Shown piece after piece: positions 28,039 to 36,461 of a stretch of 64,000 bases of DNA; positions within the stretch are counted from its first letter, which is position 1, and each line of letters begins with the position of its first letter. Both the position numbers and the translations under genes were made by a program. This DNA comes from Veronia pacifica. GTDB taxonomy: Bacteria > Pseudomonadota > Gammaproteobacteria > Enterobacterales > Vibrionaceae. The notes under the pieces are model-generated. The model worked only from the letters and a program-made list of their open reading frames with translations. It ran no database searches and was not told where the DNA came from. The DNA lies in the NCBI RefSeq assembly GCF_001707825.1, contig NZ_LYBM01000026.1, forward strand, positions 1-64,000, read 5' to 3'.

Positions 28039-29364
28039 TCACATGAGTAAGAGTTTCAGTACAAACAGCGCGCTCAATATGTACATGGCGATAGAAATTT
28101 GATCCTGCTTACCTGTACCGACTTTTAGAACGGTATAGGTAATGAAACCAAGTGCGATGCCATTTGAAATTGAGAAGGTTAACGGCATCATCAGTGCGGT
28201 AACCGCAGCTGGCACTGCGTTCGTAAAGTCATCCCAATCGACATGGCGGATACTTCCCATCATAAGAAACGCCACATAAATCAATGCGCCTGCTGTGGCA
28301 TAGGCGGGGATCATACCGGCTAACGGTGCAAGAAACATAGCTGCTAAAAAAAGCAACCCAACGACAACAGCAGAGAGCCCCGTTCTTGCTCCAGCCGAGA
28401 CACCTGATGCACTCTCTACATAGCTGGTGACAGGAGGACAGCCAAAACACGCCCCGACAACACTGGAAAAGCTGTCGGCTTTTAACGCTTTTGGTAATCC
28501 ATCTATCTTACCCGTTTCTTTGTTAACCAGGTTGGCTCGTTCTGCAACGCCCATCAGCGTGCCTGCGGTATCAAAAATATTGACGAACAAGAAGGCTAAG
28601 ATCACGCTGATCATGCCCACATTGAGAATGCCGCCAAAGTCCATTGCCATAAATGTTGGTGCGATACTCGGTGGAGATGATACAAGTCCATTGTACTCAA
28701 CGAGGCCAAGGAACATTCCAATCGCCGTGACACTGAATATACCTATCAATACTGCACCAAAAACCTGACGTACAGATAGCACACAGATAATGAGGAAGCA
28801 TAATCCTGCAAGGCCTACTTCAGGTTTGGTAAAGTCTCCAAGTGTGACAAGGGTGGCAGGACTTGCAGCGACAATACCCGCTGTCTTCATACCTATTATG
28901 CCAAGGAATAAGCCGACTCCAGCAGTCATTCCATAACGAAGATCATTGGGAATGCTGTTGAGTATCCACTCCCTGACGCTAGATACACTCAATCCAACAA
29001 AAATGACGCCAGAGACAAATACAGCTGCGAGTGCGACTTGCCAGGAGTAGCCCATCTCACCGACTACGGTAAATGCAAAAAAAGCATTTAGCCCCATACC
29101 CGGAGCGAGCGCCACTGGCCAGTTAGCAAACAGGCCCATCATCAGCGTGCCTATTGCTGCCCCAATGCAAGTGGCCACGAATAACGCACCTGCATCCATA
29201 CCAGTTGACGACATGATACTTGGATTTACAAAAATGATGTATGCCATCGTTGCGAAGGTAGTAATGCCTCCTATTACCTCTTGTTTGATGCTCGAACCAT
29301 GCTCAGCAATTTTAAAGAAGTGTTGAAGTGCACCCTTATTTTTTAATTTAGATGTGTCTTCCAT
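28039..29364 (-). CDS. AzgA-type purine permease (adenine/guanine/hypoxanthine)
   Basis: 441 residues, about 12-14 membrane spans, of the AzgA branch of nucleobase transporters. Family signatures: GITTFATMAYIIFVNPSIM near the N terminus, LAPGMGLNAFFAFT, LFVNIFDTAGTLMGVAE and GCPPVTSYVESASGVSAGARTGLSAVV. These proton symporters import adenine, guanine or hypoxanthine, the substrates of the two deaminases in this locus. It follows uraH on the same strand (101 bp), so the two are probably co-transcribed. A terminator lies after the stop. Confidence 0.93.
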   Translation of the reverse strand: MEDTSKLKNKGALQHFFKIAEHGSSIKQEVIGGITTFATMAYIIFVNPSIMSSTGMDAGALFVATCIGAAIGTLMMGLFANWPVALAPGMGLNAFFAFTVVGEMGYSWQVALAAVFVSGVIFVGLSVSSVREWILNSIPNDLRYGMTAGVGLFLGIIGMKTAGIVAASPATLVTLGDFTKPEVGLAGLCFLIICVLSVRQVFGAVLIGIFSVTAIGMFLGLVEYNGLVSSPPSIAPTFMAMDFGGILNVGMISVILAFLFVNIFDTAGTLMGVAERANLVNKETGKIDGLPKALKADSFSSVVGACFGCPPVTSYVESASGVSAGARTGLSAVVVGLLFLAAMFLAPLAGMIPAYATAGALIYVAFLMMGSIRHVDWDDFTNAVPAAVTALMMPLTFSISNGIALGFITYTVLKVGTGKQDQISIAMYILSALFVLKLLLM

Positions 29365-29465
29365 GTTTTCTTCCTGTTTTATTCAGTTGCAAACAAGCCT
29401 TCCTCGGGCGACAGCCTGAAGAGCGAACTTGTTCAACTATGCGTTGTCTATTGTCGACGCGAAAA

Positions 29466-29819
29466 TCAGCTGCCTCGGTATGTTGAGAAGCTGTATGGAG
29501 AGACCAAAAGGGGAACATGATAATGCTGGTTTTGGTCATTAATACCAAACCTCAGCACCACGTCGTCAAGAAATGGGATTTCGTCGAGAGTCATACCCTG
29601 TTGCCTAAAATAATCTGCCGTTTCAAAAACCAGCTCATACTGTCCTTTGATGAGATCATCTCCGAGTAAAAGGGGAGAGTCTGTTCGTCCATCATGATTG
29701 GTGACCGTTGACGTGATCAGCACGCTTTCAGAGCCTGTCCGCTTGTACAAAGAAATCGAGATATTTGTACCAGGTCTTCCACTTGCTGTATCCAAAACAT
29801 GTGTCGTCAACTTGCCCAT
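29466..29819 (-). CDS. uraH: 5-hydroxyisourate hydrolase
   Basis: 117 residues, the transthyretin-like HIU hydrolase. It has the N-terminal HVLDTASGRPG with the active-site His, and ends with the family's signature C-terminal tetrapeptide YRGS. HYHVPLLVSPYSFSTYRGS shows the second His. It hydrolyses 5-hydroxyisourate, the product of urate hydroxylase PuuD, to OHCU for UraD. I start at 29819, preceded by AGAGGGA; the frame to 29897 is longer, but the family begins at this Met. Expressed from a promoter with a TTGCATACAA site about 95 bp upstream, divergent from puuE. Confidence 0.92.
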   Translation of the reverse strand: MGKLTTHVLDTASGRPGTNISISLYKRTGSESVLITSTVTNHDGRTDSPLLLGDDLIKGQYELVFETADYFRQQGMTLDEIPFLDDVVLRFGINDQNQHYHVPLLVSPYSFSTYRGS

Positions 29820-29914
29820 AATTCCCTCTACTATGTAGTCATTAATTGTTATTGCGTCCTCCCAGTTTTTATTTACTGGGTTAAACCGGAACTGCACAGT
29901 TTAGTCTGGTAAGG

Positions 29915-29924
29915 TTGCATACAA
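29915..29924. promoter_or_regulatory. Candidate GntR site before uraH
   Basis: TTGCATACAA, one mismatch from the perfect TTGTATACAA sites before gcl and puuE. Confidence 0.45.
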
Positions 29925-30138
29925 ATAGCAAGTTTCAATGTGCTGTAACATGTATTCAAAGTGAGAAAACATGTATCAAAATCACCTTTAAGGACACAAT
30001 ATGTGCAGTTTAAATCCATAATAAACTGAGAAAAAAAACTATTTTTAGTTCTTTGTATTATATTTATTCAATTGAAATTAAAGGATTAATTTACATAATT
30101 CAGTGCGGGGAATAAAGTGTTTATCATTCTGTTGGATT

Positions 30139-30150
30139 ATTGTATACAAT
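30139..30150. promoter_or_regulatory. Candidate GntR operator before puuE
   Basis: Perfect 12-bp palindrome ATTGTATACAAT, 59 bp before the puuE ATG. It is the same core as the gcl operator and has the form typical of FCD-type GntR binding sites. Confidence 0.65.
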
Positions 30151-30209
30151 CTGCAATACTTACTTAGGTGCATTCAAAATTATCTGTGGTACCCCGCAAA
30201 GGAGACAAC

Positions 30210-31130
30210 ATGGCTCATGACTATCCAAGGAATTTGAAAGGATATGCTGATAACCCCCCTCATCCGCAATGGCCGGGTGACGCACGTATAGCGGTATCGT
30301 TTGTTCTGAATTATGAAGAAGGTGGCGAACGCTGTGTGTTGCATGGCGATAGAGAATCAGAGGCTTTTCTTTCTGAAATAGTTGCTGCTCAACCACTTCA
30401 GCAGAAAAGACACATTTCGATGGAGTCGATATATGAATACGGCTCTCGTGTTGGCGTTTGGCGAATCTTACGGTACTTCAGAGAACAGAAAATACCTCTA
30501 ACCATATTTGCGGTGGGTATGGCAGCTGAGAGATATCCCGAAGTGATAAAGGCGATGGCTGATGATGGGCACGAAATCTGTAGTCACGGGTATCGTTGGA
30601 TCGACTACCAAGACGTGTCCGTTGAGGCTGAAACTGAGGATTTGCACCGTGCTATTGCTGCACTCAAAGACATAACGGGAGAGAGACCTCTGGGTTGGTA
30701 TACAGGACGAACCAGTCCCAATACCCGAAAAATTGTTGCCGACGAGGGCGGTTTTTTATACGACTCCGATGCATATGATGATGATTTGCCTTACTGGCAT
30801 ACCGAAGGCGAAAAACCGCAACTGGTTATTCCATACACCCTAGACGCGAATGATATGAGATTTGCAACGCCACAGGGTTTCAACTCAGGCGATCAATTTT
30901 TCCAATACCTGAAAGACAGCTTTGATGTGCTGTACGAGGAGGGAGCTGAATCCCCCAAAATGATGTCGGTTGGCCTCCACTGTCGTCTGGTAGGCCGTCC
31001 CGGACGGATGGCTGCTCTGAAACGTTTTATTGAGTATGTTCAGTCACACGACAAAGTGTGGTGTACCCGACGTGTTGATATCGCCAGACATTGGCATCAA
31101 CACCACCCTTATCAGAAGATTCAAGGATAA
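30210..31130 (+). CDS. puuE: Allantoinase PuuE (polysaccharide deacetylase fold)
   Basis: 306 residues of the NodB/polysaccharide deacetylase-like allantoinase family. It begins YPRNLKGYADNPPHPQWPGDARIAV, then SMESIYEYGSRVGVWRILRYF, HEICSHGYRWIDYQD and GWYTGRTSPNTRKI, all characteristic of PuuE. This enzyme hydrolyses allantoin to allantoate without a bound metal, unlike AllB. I start at 30210, after AAAGGAGACAAC; the frame from 30168 lacks this site. It is the first gene of puuE-uraD-alc-allA-puuD on the plus strand, with a GntR-type palindrome upstream. Confidence 0.93.
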   Translation: MAHDYPRNLKGYADNPPHPQWPGDARIAVSFVLNYEEGGERCVLHGDRESEAFLSEIVAAQPLQQKRHISMESIYEYGSRVGVWRILRYFREQKIPLTIFAVGMAAERYPEVIKAMADDGHEICSHGYRWIDYQDVSVEAETEDLHRAIAALKDITGERPLGWYTGRTSPNTRKIVADEGGFLYDSDAYDDDLPYWHTEGEKPQLVIPYTLDANDMRFATPQGFNSGDQFFQYLKDSFDVLYEEGAESPKMMSVGLHCRLVGRPGRMAALKRFIEYVQSHDKVWCTRRVDIARHWHQHHPYQKIQG

Positions 31131-31134
31131 CGTC

Positions 31135-31650
31135 ATGGCTAGGTTTTCCACGTGCTCGCCGTCAACAATGACTGAACAAGATTTCATGCAAATGTTTGGC
31201 GGCATATACGAACACAGCCCATGGATCGCAGCTGAGGTGTGGCAACAGGGTGTTGGCGACAGTGACGACGAAAAAGAGAGTTTCAAAACACGAATGGCAA
31301 CCGTCTTCAATGATGCAACAGAAGATAAAAAGCTAGAGGTAATAAAAGCACACCCAGATCTGGCAGGCAAAGCTGCGATGAGGGGTGAATTAACTGAATC
31401 CTCAACGGCAGAGCAATCGGGGGCAGGCATAGATCAGTGCTCGCCCCGAGAGTTCGAGACATTTACCCGATTGAATGATGCCTACAAACAAAAGTTTGGC
31501 TTCCCTTTCATCATGGCAGTGAAAGGGGCCAACAAAGACCTCATTCTGGCCGCGTTTGTCAGCCGTATCGAAAATACCAGAGAGATTGAGCTGGAAACGG
31601 CGTATGAGGAAATCAATAAAATCGCCGCATTTCGTCTGGCTGAGCTCTAA
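31135..31650 (+). CDS. uraD: OHCU decarboxylase
   Basis: 171 residues of the 2-oxo-4-hydroxy-4-carboxy-5-ureidoimidazoline decarboxylase family. The catalytic-His block KAHPDLAGKAA and the SPREFETFTRLNDAYKQKFGFPF block are present. It makes S-allantoin from the product of UraH. It begins 4 bp after the puuE stop, with AAGGA seven bases before the ATG at 31135; the frame that starts at 31030 lies inside puuE and is not needed. Confidence 0.93.
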   Translation: MARFSTCSPSTMTEQDFMQMFGGIYEHSPWIAAEVWQQGVGDSDDEKESFKTRMATVFNDATEDKKLEVIKAHPDLAGKAAMRGELTESSTAEQSGAGIDQCSPREFETFTRLNDAYKQKFGFPFIMAVKGANKDLILAAFVSRIENTREIELETAYEEINKIAAFRLAEL

Positions 31651-31827
31651 CTCTTCGGCTGGATTTTGACAAGACAAAAGGGGACTTGTCGTTACCTTTT
31701 ATAATTAACGAGTGCACCATGTAATCAGGAATAAACACGTTCTGCAAATTGAAGCATATCGACACTGTATTGGTCGGGTGAAAGGGTAAGGGACGTATCT
31801 TTATATTAACCAAAGGATGCAGTGAAT

Positions 31828-32820
31828 ATGAGTAAAGAGACTGATTTTTGTACCTCAGTGAATTTGGCGAGCGCCAGACTGGGTACCGAAGTCATTTATG
31901 CCACTGATGATTTTTTTGCGGATAAAAGCCGTCTCGTTAAGGATGAGCCCGCAGAGTGGCGCGAAGACGTTTATGATGATAACGGTAAGTGGATGGACGG
32001 CTGGGAATCGCGAAGAAAGCGCGGTGAAGGCTATGATCACTGCTTGATTCGCCTTGGTCTGCCGGGATACATCCATGGGCTCGATATAGATACTACCCAC
32101 TTCACGGGTAACTTCCCTCCCTCGGCGTCAGTGGATGCCTGCTATTCTCCCAACGGCGATCCCGATGATAATACTGAATGGCAGACTATCCTCGACTCCG
32201 TCAACCTCAATGGTAACAGTCATCATTATCACGCTGTAGATATCCCAGACAGGGACTTTACCCATATCCGACTCAATATCTATCCCGATGGCGGTGTTGC
32301 GAGACTTCGAGTATATGGTCATCCCCAGATTGACTGGAGCCAGGTATCACCCGAACAGGAAATCGATCTACTCGCAGTTGAAAATGGCGGTAAAGCGTTA
32401 GCCTGTAATGATCAGCACTTCGGCCATATGTCTAATCTCAATATGCCCGGACGCGGTGTCAATATGGGCGACGGATGGGAAACAGCAAGGCGCAGGGAGC
32501 CTGGTAATGACTGGGTGGTAATGCAACTCGGTCACTCGGGAACGATCAATCGAGTGGTTATCGACACAGCTCATTTTAAAGGCAATTTCCCCGACAAATG
32601 CTCAATTCAAGCTGCATTTGTTCAGGGTGGTACGCCGGATCAAATGGCAACACAAAGCCTTTACTGGAGAGAATTATTACCTCCCCAGAATCTGGCTGCA
32701 CACACCATTCATGAGTACGTTCAGCAACTGGCCGATATCGGGCCAATCAACATGATCAGATTGAATATTTTTCCTGATGGTGGCCTGAGCCGTATCCGAC
32801 TCTTTGGCACCAGACAGTAG
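31828..32820 (+). CDS. alc: Allantoicase
   Basis: 330 residues made of two similar jelly-roll halves: GWESRRKRG..YDHCLIRLG..THFTGNFPPSASVDA and GWETARRREPGNDWVVMQLG..AHFKGNFPDKCSIQA. It also has the twice-repeated NIYPDGGVARLRVYG / NIFPDGGLSRIRLFG. This internal duplication is the family's signature. It hydrolyses allantoate to S-ureidoglycolate and urea. I prefer the ATG at 31828; a GTG at 31822 is in frame. It lies in the puuE operon, about 180 bp after uraD. Confidence 0.93.
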   Translation: MSKETDFCTSVNLASARLGTEVIYATDDFFADKSRLVKDEPAEWREDVYDDNGKWMDGWESRRKRGEGYDHCLIRLGLPGYIHGLDIDTTHFTGNFPPSASVDACYSPNGDPDDNTEWQTILDSVNLNGNSHHYHAVDIPDRDFTHIRLNIYPDGGVARLRVYGHPQIDWSQVSPEQEIDLLAVENGGKALACNDQHFGHMSNLNMPGRGVNMGDGWETARRREPGNDWVVMQLGHSGTINRVVIDTAHFKGNFPDKCSIQAAFVQGGTPDQMATQSLYWRELLPPQNLAAHTIHEYVQQLADIGPINMIRLNIFPDGGLSRIRLFGTRQ

Positions 32821-32889
32821 AAGAATATGGGTATGAGGGTCATTCAACATGCAGTAAATGAGGCCTCATGAATTATCAAGGGAGTAATA

Positions 32890-33396
32890 ATGTCTGATCA
32901 AAAACGTATCATCAACATTCAACCACTGACCAAGGAGGCTTTTGAGCCGTTCGGAGAAGTGATTGAAATTAAAGACCGCGACCATTTCGCAATTAACAAT
33001 GGTTATGCTCATCGTTATCACAGACTGGCTGCAGCAGATGTAGACCAAGGCTCTGATGTGATTATGAGTATTTTCACTGTAGAGCCTTACCCATATCCGT
33101 TAGAAATGCGTTTGTTGGAAAGGCATCCGAAAGGTTCGCAGGCTTTTGTGCCGCTCCAAAACACCCCTTTTCTTGTCGTCGTTGCGCCTGTCGGAGAGCA
33201 GCCTGATCCTGAACAGATTCAGGCATTTATCACCGATGGCCAACAAGGCGTTAATTACCACCGGGGTATTTGGCATCATCCCGCTTTAGTGCTTAATCAG
33301 AATGAACGTTTCTTGATTGTCGATCGCGATGGTGAAGGCAACAATTGTGATGAATTTGAATTTAATAAAAACGATAGACTAATTATAAATCCCTAA
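32890..33396 (+). CDS. allA: Ureidoglycolate lyase
   Basis: 168 residues, cupin-fold ureidoglycolate lyase. Recognised by the N-terminal IQPLTKEAFEPFGEVIE, the HRYHRLAA block, the RHPKGSQAFVPL motif and GVNYHRGIWHHPALVL. It splits ureidoglycolate to glyoxylate and urea, which links purine breakdown to Gcl. AAGGGAG lies before the ATG. It is the fourth gene in the puuE operon, 69 bp after alc and 79 bp before puuD. Confidence 0.93.
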   Translation: MSDQKRIINIQPLTKEAFEPFGEVIEIKDRDHFAINNGYAHRYHRLAAADVDQGSDVIMSIFTVEPYPYPLEMRLLERHPKGSQAFVPLQNTPFLVVVAPVGEQPDPEQIQAFITDGQQGVNYHRGIWHHPALVLNQNERFLIVDRDGEGNNCDEFEFNKNDRLIINP

Positions 33397-33475
33397 AAAA
33401 TATTAAGTTATTAGAACATTTTTCGATTTTGACATGAGTGCAAAGGTTGGAGTCAAAATCGAACAGGAGGAAGTT

Positions 33476-34687
33476 ATGGAACCGATTTTTATCGAGTGGC
33501 TGAATCTTGCTATTCGTTGGGTTCACATGATCACGGGTATTGCCTGGATCGGAGCATCATTTTATTTCGTCTGGCTTGAAAATAACCTAAACCGAGCCAG
33601 TCCAAGAGAGGGATTATCTGGAGATTTATGGGCAATTCATGGTGGTGGTATATATCACCTTGAGAAGTACAAACTTGCGCCGCCTAAGATGCCGGATGAT
33701 TTACATTGGTTTAAATGGGAGGCGTATTTTACCTGGCTAACGGGTATGGGACTGCTTGTTGTTGTTTTCTACACCAATGCGGACTTATACCTGATAAAAC
33801 CGGGCGGCGATATTTCGCCACTAGCTGGCGTCGGTATAGGTTTACTGGCACTGGCGTTGGGTTGGGTCATTTATGATATTGCCTGTAACTCTTTTTTAGG
33901 TAAAAAGCCTGCATTGCTTGGCGTGTTGTTGTACCTGTTCCTTGTATTCGCAGCATGGCTACTGAGCTTGGTGTTCAGTGGTAGAGGAGCATATATTCAT
34001 GTCGGCGCAATCATGGGCACCATCATGGTGGGTAATGTCTTTTTCGTCATCATGCCGGGACAGCGCTCACTCGTGAATGCGATTGAGAAAAATCTTGAGC
34101 CTGACCCCGTTTTACCCGCAAAAGCGTTATTGCGCTCTAGACATAATAACTACCTGACTTTGCCTGTACTCTTCATCATGATCAGCAACCATTTTCCGAG
34201 TACGTATGGTTCGGAATACAACTGGCTGATTTTGGCGGCACTGGCGGCGCTCAGTGTCATGGTGCGTCACTATTTTAATACACGCCATGGCAGCCAGAAG
34301 TATGCGTGGACGTTACCCACAGCGGCGCTTGGTATGGTGTGCCTCGCATATGTGTCTATACCGGACAGAGCATCGCCGGTGGCACCAACTGCACATTCGC
34401 ACTCTCATGGAGCCGATGTACCTGCAGTTTCGTTTCAAAAAGTCGCATCCATTATTCGTGAGCGTTGTACTGTGTGTCATGCTGCGGCACCCACGCACCC
34501 ATCTTTTGCCAGTGCGCCCGCTGGTGTGATGTTGGATACGCCCGAGCAGATGAAGAACGATGTAGACAGAATCGTTGCTCAGTCTGTGACAACTCAGATA
34601 ATGCCCTTGGGTAACCTGACGCAAATGACGGAAGAAGAGAGAGACATCGTTGGCGCATGGGCTGCCGCTGGAGCACCGATAAACTAG
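33476..34687 (+). CDS. puuD: Membrane urate hydroxylase with cytochrome c domain
   Basis: 403 residues: an N-terminal integral-membrane urate hydroxylase domain (about 300 residues, eight or so spans, beginning WLNLAIRWVHMITGIAWIGASFYF) followed by a C-terminal cytochrome c domain with heme motif CTVCH at 331-335 and a probable axial Met at 376. PuuD oxidises urate to 5-hydroxyisourate and passes electrons to the heme instead of making hydrogen peroxide like soluble uricase. The heme domain presumably faces the periplasm. I start at 33476, preceded by AGGAGGAAG; the frame from 33434 is longer. It is the last gene of the puuE run. Confidence 0.93.
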   Translation: MEPIFIEWLNLAIRWVHMITGIAWIGASFYFVWLENNLNRASPREGLSGDLWAIHGGGIYHLEKYKLAPPKMPDDLHWFKWEAYFTWLTGMGLLVVVFYTNADLYLIKPGGDISPLAGVGIGLLALALGWVIYDIACNSFLGKKPALLGVLLYLFLVFAAWLLSLVFSGRGAYIHVGAIMGTIMVGNVFFVIMPGQRSLVNAIEKNLEPDPVLPAKALLRSRHNNYLTLPVLFIMISNHFPSTYGSEYNWLILAALAALSVMVRHYFNTRHGSQKYAWTLPTAALGMVCLAYVSIPDRASPVAPTAHSHSHGADVPAVSFQKVASIIRERCTVCHAAAPTHPSFASAPAGVMLDTPEQMKNDVDRIVAQSVTTQIMPLGNLTQMTEEERDIVGAWAAAGAPIN

Positions 34688-34728
34688 TGTTTTACTTTTT
34701 TTAGCATCAATAAATGTTATGGGCCTCT

Positions 34729-35454
34729 TTACCGGGGCCCAACAATACTATCTTCACCTATCAGAAATTGGTAGATCACGTTGGCAATCAATGTCCTATC
34801 ACCTCCACTGTGCTCTGATATGGATAACAAAGCGTCATTCACCTTCTTGTTGCCTGCTTTAGGACGAAGTTGCTCGAGGAGCTGAAGGAAAAATGGAACA
34901 CTGAACTCAGGGTGTGGTTGAAAGGTGAGTATATGCTGGCTTTTTGTTGTAATGGCAAAGGGACAGAATTCGGAACTGGCAATGCATGTAAAACCGTCAG
35001 CTGGAGTGATCACTTGATCCTGATGGACAACAATTAGGCTGATGGTTTGTTCTTTTTGTAGCAAAGAAAAGTCCGATTGAATGGTGAAAGGGCGGGTCCC
35101 TATTCCCCAGCCTTTTTGTGATTTTTCAACGATTCCACCCAGCGCTTTATGTATAAGTTGGTGTCCGAAACAAACGCCGACCGTGGGACATTTTTCCTGA
35201 TCTGCTCGTCGTACAAAATCGCATAAACTTTCAATCCATGGTAGCGGCTCATAAACACTGGATTTGCTGCCACTCAGGACCCATGCATTGCATTCATCAA
35301 CGGACGAGGGAAACTCAGAGTTAAAGCATCGCCAAACAGAAAAAGTAAAGTCACCACAAGTAGACAGCATAGTAATAAAGTCTTGATCATAAGTCCCAAA
35401 TTCATCCAGTGACTCGGGATAGTGTTCATCGCAGAGAAGGATACCGATTCTCAT
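34729..35454 (-). CDS. Class I glutamine amidotransferase-like protein
   Basis: 241 residues of the GATase1 family: the nucleophile Cys in GVCFGHQLIHKALGG and the His-Glu pair in FQPHPEFSVPF complete the triad. It has no fused synthetase domain, like the GMP-synthase-like stand-alone amidotransferases. Such proteins may hydrolyse glutamine or gamma-glutamyl compounds. It converges with puuD and ends 41 bp away, so its link to purine breakdown is unclear. The start follows weak ribosome-site sequence. Confidence 0.82.
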   Translation of the reverse strand: MRIGILLCDEHYPESLDEFGTYDQDFITMLSTCGDFTFSVWRCFNSEFPSSVDECNAWVLSGSKSSVYEPLPWIESLCDFVRRADQEKCPTVGVCFGHQLIHKALGGIVEKSQKGWGIGTRPFTIQSDFSLLQKEQTISLIVVHQDQVITPADGFTCIASSEFCPFAITTKSQHILTFQPHPEFSVPFFLQLLEQLRPKAGNKKVNDALLSISEHSGGDRTLIANVIYQFLIGEDSIVGPR

Positions 35455-35816
35455 ATATACACATGCCTCTTTATGACTGAACTTGTCTATATTTTGCAGT
35501 CTGACCCAGTTATGCCGCTAAAAATTTCATTTGTTAGTGAAATAGATAAAGATTCTCACAACTGGGCTATCAACAACTTCTGTTGTGTGTCATATCAATA
35601 CATTAGCCATGAAATTAACGCAAAAAATGAGCAAAAAAGATTCACCATTTGTTCGAATGATAAGCAAAATGTGTTTAGTGGAAACTAAAAGTTGCAGTTG
35701 ACCACATATTGCAAGTGTCCAGCCTTTCATTGTTGGGTTAAACTCAAGTAAGATGCTGGAGAGAGTCTGGACATCATAGTGATGTGCCGAGCCATTATCA
35801 TAGTGGAGAAACAAGC
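35455..35816. other. uvrY and amidotransferase control region
   Basis: About 360 bp between two divergent genes. Several frames exist but none has protein-like content. I see no recognisable operator. Confidence 0.4.
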
Positions 35817-36461
35817 TTGATTAGTGTTTTCCTAGTAGATGATCACGAGCTGGTTCGCACAGGGATACGGCGCCTTCTTGAAGACGCCCGTGGAATGAAA
35901 GTGGTAGGGGAAGCCGAAAGCGGTGAAGAAGCAGTTAAGTGGTGTCGAAGTTCTAATGCTGACATCATCTTAATGGATATGAACATGCCGGGAATTGGTG
36001 GCTTGGAAGCGACCAAAAAAATGCTCAGGTATAACCCGGACATAAAAATTATTGTATTGACAATACACACGGAAAACCCGTTTCCAACCAAAGTTATGCA
36101 AGCTGGTGCAGCTGGGTATTTGACCAAAGGCGCTGGTGCTGACGAAATGGTACAGGCGATTCGTGCTGTTAACAGTGGACAAAGATATATTTCACCAGAA
36201 ATTGCTCAGCAAATGGCATTAAGCCAGTTTTCGTCTGCATCTGAAAACCCTTTCAAGGACTTATCAGAGCGCGAGCTTCAGATAATGATGATGATTACGA
36301 AAGGGCAAAAGGTGACAGATATTTCTGAACAGTTGAATCTCAGCCCTAAAACGGTAAATAGCTATCGCTATAGATTGTTTAACAAGCTGGGTATTAACGG
36401 TGATGTTGAATTGACCCACCTCGCAATAAGACATGGTATTCTGGATACGGAAACTTTGTGA
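35817..36461 (+). CDS. uvrY: Response regulator UvrY/GacA
   Basis: 214 residues. A receiver domain ([20 protein letters not shown], phospho-acceptor Asp in [10 protein letters not shown], Thr and Lys in the VLTIHTE and YLTKGAG blocks) is followed by a LuxR/NarL helix-turn-helix ([23 protein letters not shown]). It is the output half of the BarA-UvrY (GacS-GacA) system, which drives CsrA-binding small RNAs. The start is TTG at 35817, with GGAGA seven bases before, giving MISVFLVDD, which aligns with UvrY. Upstream codons in the same frame lack a ribosome site. It overlaps uvrC by four bases, as in E. coli. Confidence 0.95.
   Translation: MISVFLVDDHELVRTGIRRLLEDARGMKVVGEAESGEEAVKWCRSSNADIILMDMNMPGIGGLEATKKMLRYNPDIKIIVLTIHTENPFPTKVMQAGAAGYLTKGAGADEMVQAIRAVNSGQRYISPEIAQQMALSQFSSASENPFKDLSERELQIMMMITKGQKVTDISEQLNLSPKTVNSYRYRLFNKLGINGDVELTHLAIRHGILDTETL

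Larger units (their letters stand above)
29820..30209. other. Shared control region between uraH and puuE
   Basis: About 390 bp with no gene. It divides two divergent transcription units of urate breakdown and carries a GntR-like site on each side (29915-29924 and 30139-30150). AT-rich, with poly-A and poly-T tracts near 30030-30075. Confidence 0.6.

Noticed and set aside
35455-35816. Small genes before uvrY
   Set aside because: Frames here overlap each other on both strands and lack ribosome sites and motifs; they look like chance open frames.
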